From the NCBI RefSeq assembly GCF_009389585.1, contig NZ_VIYG01000005.1, forward strand, positions 124,001 to 188,000: a DNA stretch of 64,000 bases. Reading direction: 5' to 3'. A program made the position numbers and the translations under genes. This DNA is from Oceanobacillus sp. CFH 90083 (GTDB taxonomy: Bacteria; Bacillota; Bacilli; Bacillales; Amphibacillaceae). The notes beneath the pieces were generated by a model. The model made no database searches. It was given only the letters and a program-made list of their open reading frames with translations, and was not told the origin of the DNA. Below, piece after piece: positions 1-10,969 of the stretch (positions are counted from its first letter, which is position 1; each line of letters starts with the position of its first letter).

Positions 1-1056
1 TTTATTTCTGTTTTTGAAATCAACTTTATAAAGTGGATCCCATTGTCAAGACAACAATTTTATAAAAATAAGGTGGGTCCATTATAGAACTTTCGAGGAT
101 ACTGTTATGAAATATCTAAAGAAGTAAAACATTCTGGTAGCTATTCAGTATTATTTAAAGAAAAAATCAATAAAAAAGGCATTTTAGAGTGATTTCCCCC
201 ACCTTGCTATCCCTTGCCACTACTAACTCCTGTAGCAATCATAAGTGAGTTTACTAGTGGTCAACCCAAGGTGTGAAAGCTCACCGTTTTTGGCAATTTT
301 TCAGCCATTTATATATCATCCTTTCATTTTCATTAGCTTTTAATTTTAGCTTATCCGTATTTTATGATATCACAAATATTTAAAAATACGATATAAAAGA
401 CCCTTTCATCCTTATAACTATGGTGAAAGGGATTTATTTCTTTTATCATTACAATGCTGCTCCACGTATCAATTAACTTCATTTCTGCCTTAATAATTCT
501 CTTTCTTTAACCTTTATTTGGTGGTACTTTTAAACCTTATCAGAATACTTGATATATCATCCTTACAGTTGCTTGGCAGATAACGAGTGATAAACTATTT
601 AGATTTTCCTACGAATAATTCAGGTCTAATTTTTAATAATAAAAGCTTTCTCTATCAACTGAAGACAGAGATAAGTATGATTATTTCATTAAAAAAATAA
701 CGATTTAATCTTTCCTATAATTTTTCTAAATAATTTTAAGAAAAAATGTTCATAATAGCTTCCATGCTTTAAAAAATATACAAAACATTGATTAAAAAAA
801 TATCCTAAAAAAATGAACCCATATAAATAAAAAAGGCACATTGTATTTTTTATCACTATATTTCTAGATTAATTGAAAGAAAAATATCAATAAAATGATA
901 GAAATAAAGAGAACATAGAAACAATTAGAAGTATCATACATAGAACACTCATTATAGTTAAAAATAATATCAAACCAGCTTTATCTCTGTTTTTAATATT
1001 CTCCTGATACAGCTTATTCCATCCTCACTTAAATCTTATCATAGCTGACTCTTCAA
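1..1056. other. AT-rich region without a supported gene
   Basis: No open frame longer than about 45 codons with a credible start is visible. Positions 401-431 hold an inverted repeat with arms of about 10 bases (CCCTTTCATC and GGTGAAAGGG), a possible weak terminator. Positions 180-310 are richer in G+C than the surroundings and could be the decayed edge of a mobile element, but I cannot identify one. This stretch occupies the place where B. subtilis continues with mtaB, yqeW and rpsU after rsmE, so it marks a break in gene order. Confidence 0.5.
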
Positions 1057-2286
1057 TCAAGCCTTTACCTCATCTTTTTTAACAAGTGTAAAGAAAACAA
1101 TAAAACCGATGAGCGTGGTTGTAAATATGATCGTCCCCATCGGAACTGCTGATGCCTCATTAATGCCTGCAAGCGGCGAAAAAATGGAACCAAGCAATAA
1201 TGGAAGCATGCCTAAAACAGCACTGGCACTTCCTGCACGATGGTCCTGCTTGGACATCCCCAATGTAAAGGTACTTGTCAATATCATCCCCATTGTGATC
1301 ATATAAATAAATATAAATAAAACAATCAATGCCAAAGGCCCTTCAATAATGGTCATGATAAGCAATAACGATGTAACAGTAAGTGCAGTTACAACCGCTG
1401 CCTGAAGCATCGTTTTTTCTGGTATGATCCCGCTGAAGCGTCCGATAAGAAAACTTCCTGTTATAATTGCCAGCCCATTAATACCAAATAACACACTAAA
1501 TACTTGCGGAGATACACCATAGATATCTTGATAAACGAATGGCGTACCGGACACATAAGCAAAACTGCCGCCATGGATAAAACCAACGACTAAAGCATAG
1601 CCGATAAAGGAACGGTCCTTCAGCAAACTGCCCATTGTTTTTAACGAAGCTCCTGCTGAACTTGGAATACGCTTATGCGGCGGCAGGGTCTCTTTAAGCT
1701 TCACAGCTACAATAGTAACCGTAAGCAGTCCGACTACACTTAAAAAGAAAAAGATACTTTTCCAGCTGGTCGACTCAAACGACAGAATAAAACCGCCTAT
1801 CATCGGGGCAATCATGGGAGCAATTGCATTAATAACCATCAATAACGAAAAAAACTTTGTCAGCGCCTGTCCGCTGAACACATCTCTTACAACCGCCCGG
1901 GAGAGAACAACTCCTGCAGAGGCAGTTAATCCTTGTAAAAACCGCATCGCTATCAATATCACAATATTAGGAGCTAAAGCACATAATATGGAGGCCACCG
2001 CAAAAAGAAACGTAGCAATTAATAATGGTTTCCTTCTCCCTTGGGCATCACTGATAGGACCGGCAAACAATTGTCCTACAGCAAGACCTAGTAAACACGC
2101 TGTTAAACTTGCCTGTACAAGTGTGGCACTTGTGTGCAAATCTTGCGCTATCTCAGGAAAACTGGGCAAATACATATCAATATTGAGCGGCCCTAAAAAA
2201 GCAAGCAGCCCGAGAAGCAATGCTAATCCTAATCGGGTTGCCCCCGTCGGGTTATGTTGTATGGTTCTTTCTCTTTCAAAATTCAC
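1057..2286 (-). CDS. Bcr/CflA family multidrug efflux MFS transporter
   Basis: Predicted 12-helix proton-coupled exporter of the major facilitator superfamily, 409 residues, the usual length for Bcr/CflA proteins. Family signatures are visible: NIDMYLPSFPEI near residues 35-46, the loop 2-3 motif A (GQLFAGPISDAQGRRKP, 71-87), RFLQGL (115-120) and SRAVVRDVF (129-137). The start is GTG at 2286, preceded by AGGAG at suitable spacing; the nearby ATG is out of frame. Family members export drugs such as bicyclomycin or chloramphenicol, or sulfonamides; the substrate here cannot be told. It stands alone between AT-rich spacers, outside the conserved block that begins at 2772. Confidence 0.9.
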   Translation of the reverse strand: MNFERERTIQHNPTGATRLGLALLLGLLAFLGPLNIDMYLPSFPEIAQDLHTSATLVQASLTACLLGLAVGQLFAGPISDAQGRRKPLLIATFLFAVASILCALAPNIVILIAMRFLQGLTASAGVVLSRAVVRDVFSGQALTKFFSLLMVINAIAPMIAPMIGGFILSFESTSWKSIFFFLSVVGLLTVTIVAVKLKETLPPHKRIPSSAGASLKTMGSLLKDRSFIGYALVVGFIHGGSFAYVSGTPFVYQDIYGVSPQVFSVLFGINGLAIITGSFLIGRFSGIIPEKTMLQAAVVTALTVTSLLLIMTIIEGPLALIVLFIFIYMITMGMILTSTFTLGMSKQDHRAGSASAVLGMLPLLLGSIFSPLAGINEASAVPMGTIIFTTTLIGFIVFFTLVKKDEVKA

Positions 2287-2421
2287 TCATTATCACTCCT
2301 AACAGCGCCATGATAAATGGCCTTGAACAGATAAAATTTTAAATTTTCCTGGTGCGTCTGTCAAATCTTTCAAACGCTAACTATTAATTGATTTAATTAT
2401 CTGGACAGTGCAAAACAAAAA

Positions 2422-2452
2422 CCTGATTTCTTCTCCTTTTAAAGAAATCAGG
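2422..2452 (-). terminator. Hairpin with T-tract downstream of a possible small ORF
   Basis: Perfect 11-bp arms (CCTGATTTCTT and AAGAAATCAGG) are followed on the minus strand by TTTTTGTTTTG. It lies between the small frame at 2484-2594 and the efflux gene, so it would stop transcripts before the transporter or act in its leader. Confidence 0.7.
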
Positions 2453-2483
2453 CTCTCCATATTTCAACTAACCCATTCCATTC

Positions 2484-2594
2484 TTAACCTCTTGCTCTGG
2501 CTTGCTCAGTATCTCTAATATTTTTCTGAACTGTTACTGCCGAGAATAAAATTAAGCATTGCAAGAATATTACAATGCTTATACCTACATTCAT
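2484..2594 (-). CDS. Possible small single-span membrane protein (36 aa)
   Basis: An ATG-started frame of 36 residues with a hydrophobic N-terminal stretch (about residues 3-20) and a charged tail ending in DTEQARARG. It is followed within 35 bases by a strong terminator hairpin. The composition looks like a genuine small membrane protein, but the ribosome binding site is weak (GGGAAA) and I recognise no family. It could be a chance frame. Confidence 0.3.
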   Translation of the reverse strand: MNVGISIVIFLQCLILFSAVTVQKNIRDTEQARARG

Positions 2595-2653
2595 TATACG
2601 TAATTTTCCCGCAAAGAGATGAATCTTTCAGAAAGAAGGTTATTTAGACTTAT

Positions 2654-2674
2654 CGTGCGTGTTCAAAAAAGGTA
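2654..2674. repeat. Solo terminal repeat of the 290-bp element family
   Basis: CGTGCGTGTTCAAAAAAGG matches the left terminal sequence of the elements at 13210-13495, 45866-46154 and 58504-58554. No partner end is found nearby, so this looks like a remnant. It lies downstream of rsmE, the usual position for this family. Confidence 0.5.
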
Positions 2675-2738
2675 TATAAATTAACGTAAGAACCCCTGCT
2701 GTTTAATGACGCTATCTTCCTTCCCCTTCTATCTCCTA

Positions 2739-2772
2739 AAAAATAAAACACTCATCCGGCTGTTTTATTTTT
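2739..2772 (-). terminator. Terminator of the dnaJ-prmA-rsmE tail
   Basis: AT-rich inverted repeat AAAAATAAAACA / TGTTTTATTTTT with a T-rich 3' side on the minus strand. It overlaps the rsmE stop codon, so it ends the transcript right after the gene. Confidence 0.65.
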
Positions 2773-3539
2773 TATCCTTTATAATCTAACTCTTCTGTAT
2801 GATAAGAAATACTAGCCAACGCATATAACGCTGCTGTTTCCGTCCGTAAAATCCGCTTTCCCAGCCGGATTGCCTGAAAGCCGGACTCTTTTAGAAGATT
2901 AGCTTCTTTCACAGAAATACCGCCTTCCGGACCGATAACAAGGAAAATGCGTTCATTGCCAGATAAGCCGTCAAGCGCAGCTGCAAAAGCAGAAGTATCC
3001 CCCGCTTCTCCTTTCGCTTCTTCCTCATAGGCAAAAAGCTTTAACGTATAAGATTTACTTTCCTCCAACAAAGCTGTGAGCGGCATAACATGGGACAGCT
3101 CAGGAATCTGATTGCGATGACTCTGCTCACTTGCTTCTTTGATAATTTTCTCAAAGCGTTTGGCTTTTTTATGAAACTTTTGCTCATCCCATTTGGCAAC
3201 AGATCGCTCCGCCGCAAATGGAATAAATTTTGCCGCGCCCAGTTCTGTTCCTTTTTGAAGAATCCATTCAAACTTATCGCCTTTAGGAATTCCTTGTGCA
3301 ATGGCAACCTTCACCGGCAATTCAACAGATTCATCTAACCAGCTTTCAATGACTGCCTGTACCTCTGCTTCATGTATTTCTGCAATTTGACAAAGCACTG
3401 CTCTTCCATCATCTGTATTGCAAATAATCTCATCGCCTGGTTTATTTCGCATCACCCTTGTAATATGATGAACGTCCTCACCAAGAATCCGGATCATTTG
3501 GCCATTTATTTGTTCTGTTGAAATAAAATAACGCTGCAT
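2772..3539 (-). CDS. rsmE: 16S rRNA (uracil-1498-N3)-methyltransferase RsmE
   Basis: SPOUT-class enzyme that methylates U1498 of 16S rRNA using S-adenosylmethionine; 255 residues. Family motifs are present: KGDKFEWILQKGTELG, EQSHRNQIPE, the cofactor-knot segment VIGPEGGIS, and LGKRILRTETAAL near the C-terminus. A longer frame reaches upstream into prmA, but the ATG at 3539 has an AGGTGATGGAAG ribosome site and matches the family N-terminus (MQRYF). It follows prmA by 17 bases, as in B. subtilis, where the order is dnaJ-prmA-rsmE. Confidence 0.95.
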   Translation of the reverse strand: MQRYFISTEQINGQMIRILGEDVHHITRVMRNKPGDEIICNTDDGRAVLCQIAEIHEAEVQAVIESWLDESVELPVKVAIAQGIPKGDKFEWILQKGTELGAAKFIPFAAERSVAKWDEQKFHKKAKRFEKIIKEASEQSHRNQIPELSHVMPLTALLEESKSYTLKLFAYEEEAKGEAGDTSAFAAALDGLSGNERIFLVIGPEGGISVKEANLLKESGFQAIRLGKRILRTETAALYALASISYHTEELDYKG

Positions 3540-3556
3540 GCTTCCATCACCTGCTT

Positions 3557-4498
3557 TTATTCCGGTTTTTTTGCAACAATGGAAACCCAATCTTCCATTT
3601 CGCTGACAGAGATAATATGAAATCCAGCTTCCACTAACCGCTCACGGACGAGCTGTTTCTTCTTCTGAATAATGCCTGAAGTAATAAAATAACCGCCAGG
3701 ACGAAGGTTATGGTAAGCATCCTCTACAAAACGGACAATAATCTCAGCAAGGATATTAGAAACAATAACATCTGCCTGACTCTCTACACCATCAAGCAAA
3801 TTATTTTGTTTCACAGCTACTTGATCCTGAAGATGATTTAATTTCACATTCAATTTGGTGCTCTGAACAGCCACTTCATCTAAATCGAAGGCCTGTACAG
3901 ATTCTGCGCCTAATTTGACAGAGGCAATGCTTAAAACGCCTGATCCGCAGCCTACATCAATCACTTTATCCCCTGGCTTTACATAGGCTTCCAAACCTTG
4001 AATACTCAATACGGTAGTAGGATGTGTACCTGTTCCAAAAGCCATTCCCGGGTCCAGCTCGATAATTAGTTCGTCTGTCGATACCGGCTGGTAGTCCTCC
4101 CATGTCGGCGTGATGGTAATCCGGTTGGATATCTTAACCGGCTTATAATACTTCTTCCAGGCACTTGCCCACTCTTCTTCATGGACTTCACTTATTGTCA
4201 CCTGGTTTTTCCCTAAGTCAATATCATACAGCAGTAATTGATTGATCGCCTGTTTAATCTCATCCACGGTTTCTCCTAAAAAGCTGTTCATCGGCAGATA
4301 TGCCTTAATACGAACGCCTTCATCCGGGTAGTTCTCAGGATCTAATTCTACTACTTCACCAAAACCTTCTCCTTCAAAACGCTCTATATCTAAAGGATCT
4401 TCAATAACTAACCCGCTCGCACCTGTCTCATGCAAAATATTTGAAATAGGCTCCACTGCTTCGTTTGCTGTAAGAATGGTAATCTCTGACCATTTCAT
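3557..4498 (-). CDS. prmA: Ribosomal protein L11 methyltransferase
   Basis: SAM-dependent trimethylation of ribosomal protein L11; 313 residues. The N-terminal substrate-binding domain (about 1-120) is followed by a Rossmann methyltransferase domain with GTGTHPTT, the SAM loop VIDVGCGSGVLSIAS and SNILAEII. A GTG three codons upstream (4507) is possible, but the ATG at 4498 gives the family start MKWSE and has GGCGGTG at good spacing. It lies downstream of dnaJ, separated by a hairpin that may reduce read-through from the heat-shock genes. Confidence 0.95.
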   Translation of the reverse strand: MKWSEITILTANEAVEPISNILHETGASGLVIEDPLDIERFEGEGFGEVVELDPENYPDEGVRIKAYLPMNSFLGETVDEIKQAINQLLLYDIDLGKNQVTISEVHEEEWASAWKKYYKPVKISNRITITPTWEDYQPVSTDELIIELDPGMAFGTGTHPTTVLSIQGLEAYVKPGDKVIDVGCGSGVLSIASVKLGAESVQAFDLDEVAVQSTKLNVKLNHLQDQVAVKQNNLLDGVESQADVIVSNILAEIIVRFVEDAYHNLRPGGYFITSGIIQKKKQLVRERLVEAGFHIISVSEMEDWVSIVAKKPE

Positions 4499-4531
4499 AT
4501 CGAACACCGCCGTTCTTTAAAATTATCTATG

Positions 4532-4596
4532 TAAAAAGAGATACCTCCAGCTTGCTTATCATTTCTATAGTAATTGACAAAATCCAAGCTGGAGGG
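4532..4596 (-). terminator. Hairpin between dnaJ and prmA
   Basis: 11-bp arms CCTCCAGCTTG and CAAGCTGGAGG flank a 30-base loop. On the minus strand the stem is followed by TATCTCTTTTTAC. It sits directly after the dnaJ stop codon and would terminate or attenuate heat-shock transcripts before prmA. Confidence 0.7.
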
Positions 4597-4604
4597 TTCT
4601 CTGT

Positions 4605-5735
4605 TTAGTCACCTTTGAACGCTTTACGGAAGCGCTGGAAAATATTATCCTCTTGTTCATCGGTGGATTCATGTCCACCCAGTTCATTAAATTCACGCAG
4701 TAATCCTTTTTGCTTTTCTGTTAAATTGGTTGGGGTCATTACTTTTATTTTAATATGCTGATCTCCCTGACCCCTTCCATGAACGTTTGGTGCGCCTTTT
4801 CCTTTCAGACGGAAAGTCTTTCCTGTTTGTGTCCCGGCAGGAATTCTTAATTTAACCTTTCCATGAACAGTAGGGACTTCTATTTCATCACCTAAAGCAG
4901 CTTGTGCAAAGGTCAGCGGCAATTCACAGAAAATATGGTCGCCTTCCCGGACAAAGAAATCATGCTTGCGAACATGGACCACGACAAACAAATCGCCGGC
5001 AGGACCGCCATTTTTTCCAGGTTCTCCTTTTCCAGCAACCCGGATTTGCTGGCCTTCATCAATCCCGGCCGGAATCTTAATATGAATTTTTTTCTTATTA
5101 TTAACGGTTCCGGAACCGCCGCAAGTATGACACTTTTCAGGTATAATTTTACCTGAGCCCTGACAATAATGACAAACACGGCGGTTCACCACACGGCCAA
5201 ACGGCGTATTTTGCTCCTGGTTTAATTGACCTGAGCCCTGACAATGCGAGCATGTTTCTACTTTTGTGCCTGGCTTTGCTCCTGAGCCATGACAAGTGTC
5301 ACATTCTTCTTCCTGTGGTACTTCAATATCAGTCTCTTTTCCGAAAATTGCTTCTTCAAAATCAAGAATCAGCGTATATTGTAAATCGTCTCCCTGCTGT
5401 GGAGCGTTCGGATCACGCGTACGTCCGCCGCCTCCAAAAAACATATCAAAAATATCACTGAATCCGCCAAAGTCTTGAGCACCGCCGCCTCCAAAACCAC
5501 CGAAGCCTTGGCCTTGTGCACCTGCATGCCCAAATTGATCATACTGTGCTTTCTTTTGATCATCACTTAATACTTCATATGCTTCTTTTACTTCTTTAAA
5601 CTTTTCTGCTGCGTCAGCTTCCTTGTTTACATCCGGATGATATTTACGAGCCAGCTTCCGGTAGCTCTTCTTTATCTCATCTTTCGAGGCACCCTTATCA
5701 ACGCCTAAAACATCATAATAATCACGTTTTGCCAA
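4605..5735 (-). CDS. dnaJ: Chaperone protein DnaJ (Hsp40)
   Basis: Co-chaperone that stimulates DnaK ATPase and delivers substrates; 376 residues from the preferred start. J domain with the HPD triad (33-35), a Gly/Phe-rich segment (about 73-107), four CxxCxGxG zinc motifs beginning near Cys145, Cys162, Cys188 and Cys202, then the C-terminal substrate domain. The frame opens at a GTG (5744), but TTG at 5735 gives [12 protein letters not shown], the common family start, and has GGAG eight bases upstream, while the GTG overlaps its own ribosome site. It is last in the heat-shock cluster; a hairpin separates it from dnaK. Confidence 0.96.
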   Translation of the reverse strand: MAKRDYYDVLGVDKGASKDEIKKSYRKLARKYHPDVNKEADAAEKFKEVKEAYEVLSDDQKKAQYDQFGHAGAQGQGFGGFGGGGAQDFGGFSDIFDMFFGGGGRTRDPNAPQQGDDLQYTLILDFEEAIFGKETDIEVPQEEECDTCHGSGAKPGTKVETCSHCQGSGQLNQEQNTPFGRVVNRRVCHYCQGSGKIIPEKCHTCGGSGTVNNKKKIHIKIPAGIDEGQQIRVAGKGEPGKNGGPAGDLFVVVHVRKHDFFVREGDHIFCELPLTFAQAALGDEIEVPTVHGKVKLRIPAGTQTGKTFRLKGKGAPNVHGRGQGDQHIKIKVMTPTNLTEKQKGLLREFNELGGHESTDEQEDNIFQRFRKAFKGD

Positions 5736-5852
5736 ATTACTCACTCCCGAAACTCTGATTGCATAAGTTTAATCATATCATCATTCATTTGTCTGTGGCA
5801 ACAAAGAATATCCGTTTAAAATTAAACTGAATAAAAAGCCTTTATTTTCTGT

Positions 5853-5888
5853 AAAAAAGTCAAAGCCAAGAGAATCCTGACTTTGACT
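5853..5888 (-). terminator. Terminator or attenuator after dnaK
   Basis: Inverted repeat AAGTCAAAG / CTTTGACTT followed by six T on the minus strand. It lies in the 172-base gap between dnaK and dnaJ, so part of the hrcA-grpE-dnaK transcript probably ends here and dnaJ is made at a lower level or from processed message. Confidence 0.75.
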
Positions 5889-5907
5889 TCTATTCAGTAG
5901 CTATGCA

Positions 5908-7749
<1,842 letters not shown>

Positions 7750-7785
7750 TTATTTCCTCCTTAATACTTCCATGACACATTTTAA

Positions 7786-8343
7786 TTATTTATTGACTTT
7801 TACCATTGCGGGCCGGATTACCCGTTCCTTTAAGAGATAGCCTTTTTGAAGCTCTTCCACCACTGTATTTGCTTCTGCAGAGTCATCTTCAATTTGCATC
7901 ACTGCGTGGTGTATATTTGGATCAAAGTCAGCACCCTCTGTTTCAATAATCGTAACACCTTGTGAAGTGAATACATCCTGTAACTGACGGTAGACCATAT
8001 CAATACCTTCAAGAATGCTTTTGTTTTCTTCGGATACTTCTACTTGCAGTGCGCGTTCAAAATTATCCATAACTGGAAGCAGTTCCTGGATCATGTCCTG
8101 CGCTTTGTATTTGCGATCTGCTTCACGCTCTTTTAATGTACGTCTTTTATAATTATCAAACTCTGCCTGCAAACGAAGCATACGATTTGAGAGCTCTTCT
8201 TTTTCATTTTTCAATGCTTCTATTTGAGATTCTAATTCATTATTTTCATCAACAGCTTCTGAATCAGATTCTTCTATTGTTTCTTCTATAATTTCTTGTT
8301 CCTCTTCCTGGATTGCTTCTTCTTTTTTTTCATTCTCTGACAT
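7786..8343 (-). CDS. grpE: Nucleotide exchange factor GrpE
   Basis: Dimeric exchange factor that releases ADP from DnaK; 185 residues. A strongly acidic N-terminus rich in Glu (about 1-40) leads into a long coiled coil (about 40-110) and the C-terminal beta-wing with VMQIEDD and KERVIRPAMVKV. The order hrcA-grpE-dnaK-dnaJ is the standard class I heat-shock operon of Bacillaceae. Confidence 0.96.
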   Translation of the reverse strand: MSENEKKEEAIQEEEQEIIEETIEESDSEAVDENNELESQIEALKNEKEELSNRMLRLQAEFDNYKRRTLKEREADRKYKAQDMIQELLPVMDNFERALQVEVSEENKSILEGIDMVYRQLQDVFTSQGVTIIETEGADFDPNIHHAVMQIEDDSAEANTVVEELQKGYLLKERVIRPAMVKVNK

Positions 8344-8466
8344 CTACTCAGGCACCTCTTTTCTTGATTCCAATTAAAAACTATACCATAGAAGATATAG
8401 ATAGGGAACCAAAATTCTTGATTTCTTTATGAGGGTGTTCAAACACTATAAGCGTGTTATCTTATT

Positions 8467-9498
8467 TTAAGATTTATCACCATACCATTTTCCCATCGCA
8501 CCAGTCATTTCCTTTGAGATGGCTTGCATTAAGGATAATACTTTTTTGTATTCCATTCTCGTAGGTCCGATTAACGCAATGGTTCCCATCTGACCACCGC
8601 CGATATGGTAGGAAGCAGTAATCAAACTCAAATCTTTAATCTCTTCCACTTCATTTTCATGTCCAATGGAAACTTTAATCCCCTGATTGGAATTTTTCAA
8701 GAGATTTACAATTTCATCTTCACGCTCCATCAAAGCATAGAATGAGCGAATTCGATCCACATCATTAAATTCCGGCTGCATTAATATATTTGCTTTGCCG
8801 CCAAAATACAGCTTCACCGCCTGCTCTTGTGTGAACAGCGTCCGAATCCAATTGAGCGAAGAATCTACCCCGTTCATATACCTCATCATTAGGGAAGCTA
8901 CCTCATTTTGAATCACCTCAGGAAGTTTATAAAGTGCTACTCCATACAGGCGATCGTTTAAAATGTTGACAAGCTTTTCTATATCAGATGATGAGACTCC
9001 TGTTGGCAGCGTAAAAGAACGATGCTCTACATGACCTGTGTTTGTTACTAAAATCGCTACTGCTGATTGATCGGATAATGCCAGAACCTGAATCTGTTTT
9101 ACTGTTGCTTCAAACATTTCCGGTCCAAGGATGATGGACGTATAGTTTGTTAATTCAGAAAGTGCCTCTGCTGCCGTCTGGACAATCTGTTCAAACTCAT
9201 ATATGCCGTTATTTGTTAACTTTTCAATGATCCCCAGTCCATGCTGGTGTATTTCAGGACCAATTAAATGATCAACATAATAACGGTAGCCTTTTTCTGA
9301 AGGGACACGCCCGGAAGAAGTATGTGTCTTTTCCAGGAACCCTGATTCTTCTAAATCCGCCATTTCATTTCGAATCGTTGCAGCACTGTAAGGCAAAGTA
9401 TCTTTTTTAGATAACGCCCTCGACCCAACCGGCTTGGCAGAATCTATAAAATCATCAATAATGACCTGCAATATCATAAGCTGCCTATCTGTTAACAT
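8467..9498 (-). CDS. hrcA: Heat-inducible transcription repressor HrcA
   Basis: Repressor that binds the CIRCE operator when stabilised by GroEL; 343 residues. An N-terminal winged helix-turn-helix (about 1-75, with SAATIRNEMADLEESGFLEK) is followed by a GAF-like and inserted dimerisation domain. The ATG at 9498 matches the family start MLTDRQ and has AGAGGTGAT upstream; the frame also opens seven codons earlier, inside the CIRCE-proximal leader. A perfect CIRCE lies 15 bases upstream of the start, so the operon represses itself. Confidence 0.96.
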   Translation of the reverse strand: MLTDRQLMILQVIIDDFIDSAKPVGSRALSKKDTLPYSAATIRNEMADLEESGFLEKTHTSSGRVPSEKGYRYYVDHLIGPEIHQHGLGIIEKLTNNGIYEFEQIVQTAAEALSELTNYTSIILGPEMFEATVKQIQVLALSDQSAVAILVTNTGHVEHRSFTLPTGVSSSDIEKLVNILNDRLYGVALYKLPEVIQNEVASLMMRYMNGVDSSLNWIRTLFTQEQAVKLYFGGKANILMQPEFNDVDRIRSFYALMEREDEIVNLLKNSNQGIKVSIGHENEVEEIKDLSLITASYHIGGGQMGTIALIGPTRMEYKKVLSLMQAISKEMTGAMGKWYGDKS

Positions 9499-9512
9499 GA
9501 TGATCACCTCTG

Positions 9513-9539
9513 TTAGCACTCTCTTATTATGAGTGCTAA
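9513..9539. promoter_or_regulatory. CIRCE operator of the hrcA operon
   Basis: TTAGCACTC (9513-9521), a 9-base spacer and GAGTGCTAA (9531-9539) match the CIRCE consensus at all 18 arm positions. This is the HrcA binding site, placed between promoter and start codon of hrcA. Confidence 0.97.
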
Positions 9540-9549
9540 ATCTATAATT

Positions 9550-9578
9550 AAATTATCAAATTCATTTTCTTTTGTCAA
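9550..9578 (-). promoter_or_regulatory. Predicted sigma-A promoter of the hrcA operon
   Basis: On the minus strand TTGACA (9578-9573) is followed by 17 bases and TAATTT (9555-9550). The -35 box overlaps the hemW stop codon (9575-9577), so the heat-shock promoter is partly encoded by the end of the preceding gene. CIRCE lies just downstream. Confidence 0.65.
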
Positions 9579-10756
9579 ACAGTTTGACCTTTTGCTTTTT
9601 TTATTTTTTGCTCAAAATTCTCCAGTAATAAAAATTGCCCGAAAACCCGGTCGCCAAGAAGCATTCCTTGATTCGTCAAGGAATAATTTCCATTGTTATA
9701 TGTTAATAAATTATCCTGTTTTAATTGTGTCAATTCATCACGATATAATTTTTCCAATGATAAACCATATCTTTCCCTAAATTCACCTGGATTAATCCCT
9801 TCTGTTTTTCGAAGCTGCAGGAATAATTCTTCTTCAATCTGGTCCTGCAATGTTATCTCCTCAAGGTGCTCAACTGCTGAACCAGTTTGATTAATTTCCC
9901 TCATATATGTCCCCAAAGGCTTATAATTTGCCGTACGCTTTCCAGGTAGATAACCATGGGCTCCAGCTCCAAACCCAAAATAATAATCGTTATTCCAGTA
10001 CGTTAAATTATGTCTGCTCTCGTATCCAGGTTTAGCAAAATTACTGATTTCATACTGCTGTACACCCTGTTTTTTCATATTTTCCTGCAGGAGCCGATAC
10101 ATCTCTACCTCATCATCCTCCGGGGGCTGATGCAGGTCTCCTTTTCTCCGTTTGTGATAGAACACCGTTTTAGGTTCAATTTGCAGCGCATATGTTGAAT
10201 AATGAGGAAGTCCAAACTGCAACGCTTCTTTTAATGTTTTTTCAAAATGGGCAACGGTCTGATCAGGGAGAGCATAAATTAAATCCAGACTAATATTGGT
10301 AAACGCTGCTTGCGTGAGAATATCAACGGTTGTATAAACATCCTTCACTCGATGCATACGACCGATTTTTTCAAGCATGTCGTCATCCATCACCTGCACA
10401 CCAAACGAAATCCGGTTGACTCCGTAATCATAAAGTAATTTTGCTTTTTCTATATCAATATCACCTGGATTAATTTCAATCGTGAATTCTTCGCACGACC
10501 TGAGGTCAAATTTTTCATTTAAAAACTGAAACAGCCTTTGCAATTGTCCAATTGATAATGCTGTAGGTGTTCCGCCCCCCATATAAATCGTACGAAAAAT
10601 GTTCTTCTTGCCGGGAATTGCTGTGTCAATTTCTGTTATTAATGCGTCTATAAAAGCATCTGCCTTTGTTTCCATGTAAAAGTACTTTACAAAGTTGCAG
10701 TAATGACAAATTTGCTTACAAAAAGGAATATGAATATATACAGACTGAACTTGCAT
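9575..10756 (-). CDS. hemW: Radical SAM heme chaperone HemW
   Basis: Member of the HemN/HemW radical SAM family, 393 residues. The iron-sulfur motif is Cys13, Cys17 and Cys20 (HIPFCKQICHYCNF). The fourth cysteine that follows in true coproporphyrinogen dehydrogenases is Asn here, which favours the HemW heme-chaperone subgroup over HemN. It starts at an ATG with AGAGGAG. It sits between lepA and hrcA as in B. subtilis, but two hairpins separate it from lepA, so it may have its own promoter. Confidence 0.92.
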   Translation of the reverse strand: MQVQSVYIHIPFCKQICHYCNFVKYFYMETKADAFIDALITEIDTAIPGKKNIFRTIYMGGGTPTALSIGQLQRLFQFLNEKFDLRSCEEFTIEINPGDIDIEKAKLLYDYGVNRISFGVQVMDDDMLEKIGRMHRVKDVYTTVDILTQAAFTNISLDLIYALPDQTVAHFEKTLKEALQFGLPHYSTYALQIEPKTVFYHKRRKGDLHQPPEDDEVEMYRLLQENMKKQGVQQYEISNFAKPGYESRHNLTYWNNDYYFGFGAGAHGYLPGKRTANYKPLGTYMREINQTGSAVEHLEEITLQDQIEEELFLQLRKTEGINPGEFRERYGLSLEKLYRDELTQLKQDNLLTYNNGNYSLTNQGMLLGDRVFGQFLLLENFEQKIKKAKGQTV

Positions 10757-10778
10757 GTTTAACTTCTCCTCTAGTAAA

Positions 10779-10820
10779 AAAGAAAAACAGATAAGATGAT
10801 TCTTATTTGCTTTTCTTTAG
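10779..10820 (-). terminator. Second hairpin between lepA and hemW
   Basis: AAAGAAAAACAGATAAGA pairs imperfectly with TCTTATTTGCTTTTCTTT; a T-rich run follows on the minus strand. It is AT-rich and lies just upstream of the hemW ribosome site, so it may be a back-up terminator or a leader structure. Confidence 0.4.
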
Positions 10821-10919
10821 TCAAATTAGCTGTTTAACCTTTAGCTATTCTTGAGCTTATTTTATAGTATTTAATGTTTGCCCGCAATTTCCATAGATAA
10901 CTGCGTCATTTCAGTATAA

Positions 10920-10955
10920 TAAAACCCGCTGTCATAGCTTGAGCAGCGGGTTTTA
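10920..10955 (-). terminator. Terminator of lepA
   Basis: AAAACCCGCTG and CAGCGGGTTTT form an 11-bp stem, followed on the minus strand by TTTTATTAT. It lies about 15 bases after the lepA stop codon. Confidence 0.88.
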
Positions 10956-10969
10956 TATTAATATGGCGT

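Noticed and set aside
180-310. Possible insertion-sequence remnant at the left edge
   Set aside because: No transposase frame or clear terminal repeats could be recognised.
887-1024. Minus-strand frame with a hydrophobic stretch downstream of the efflux gene
   Set aside because: It has no ATG, GTG or TTG near its beginning with a ribosome site, so I could not support a gene.
8430-8462. GTGTTCAAACAC sequence after hrcA resembling the element ends
   Set aside because: Too short and diverged, without a partner end, to count as a family copy.
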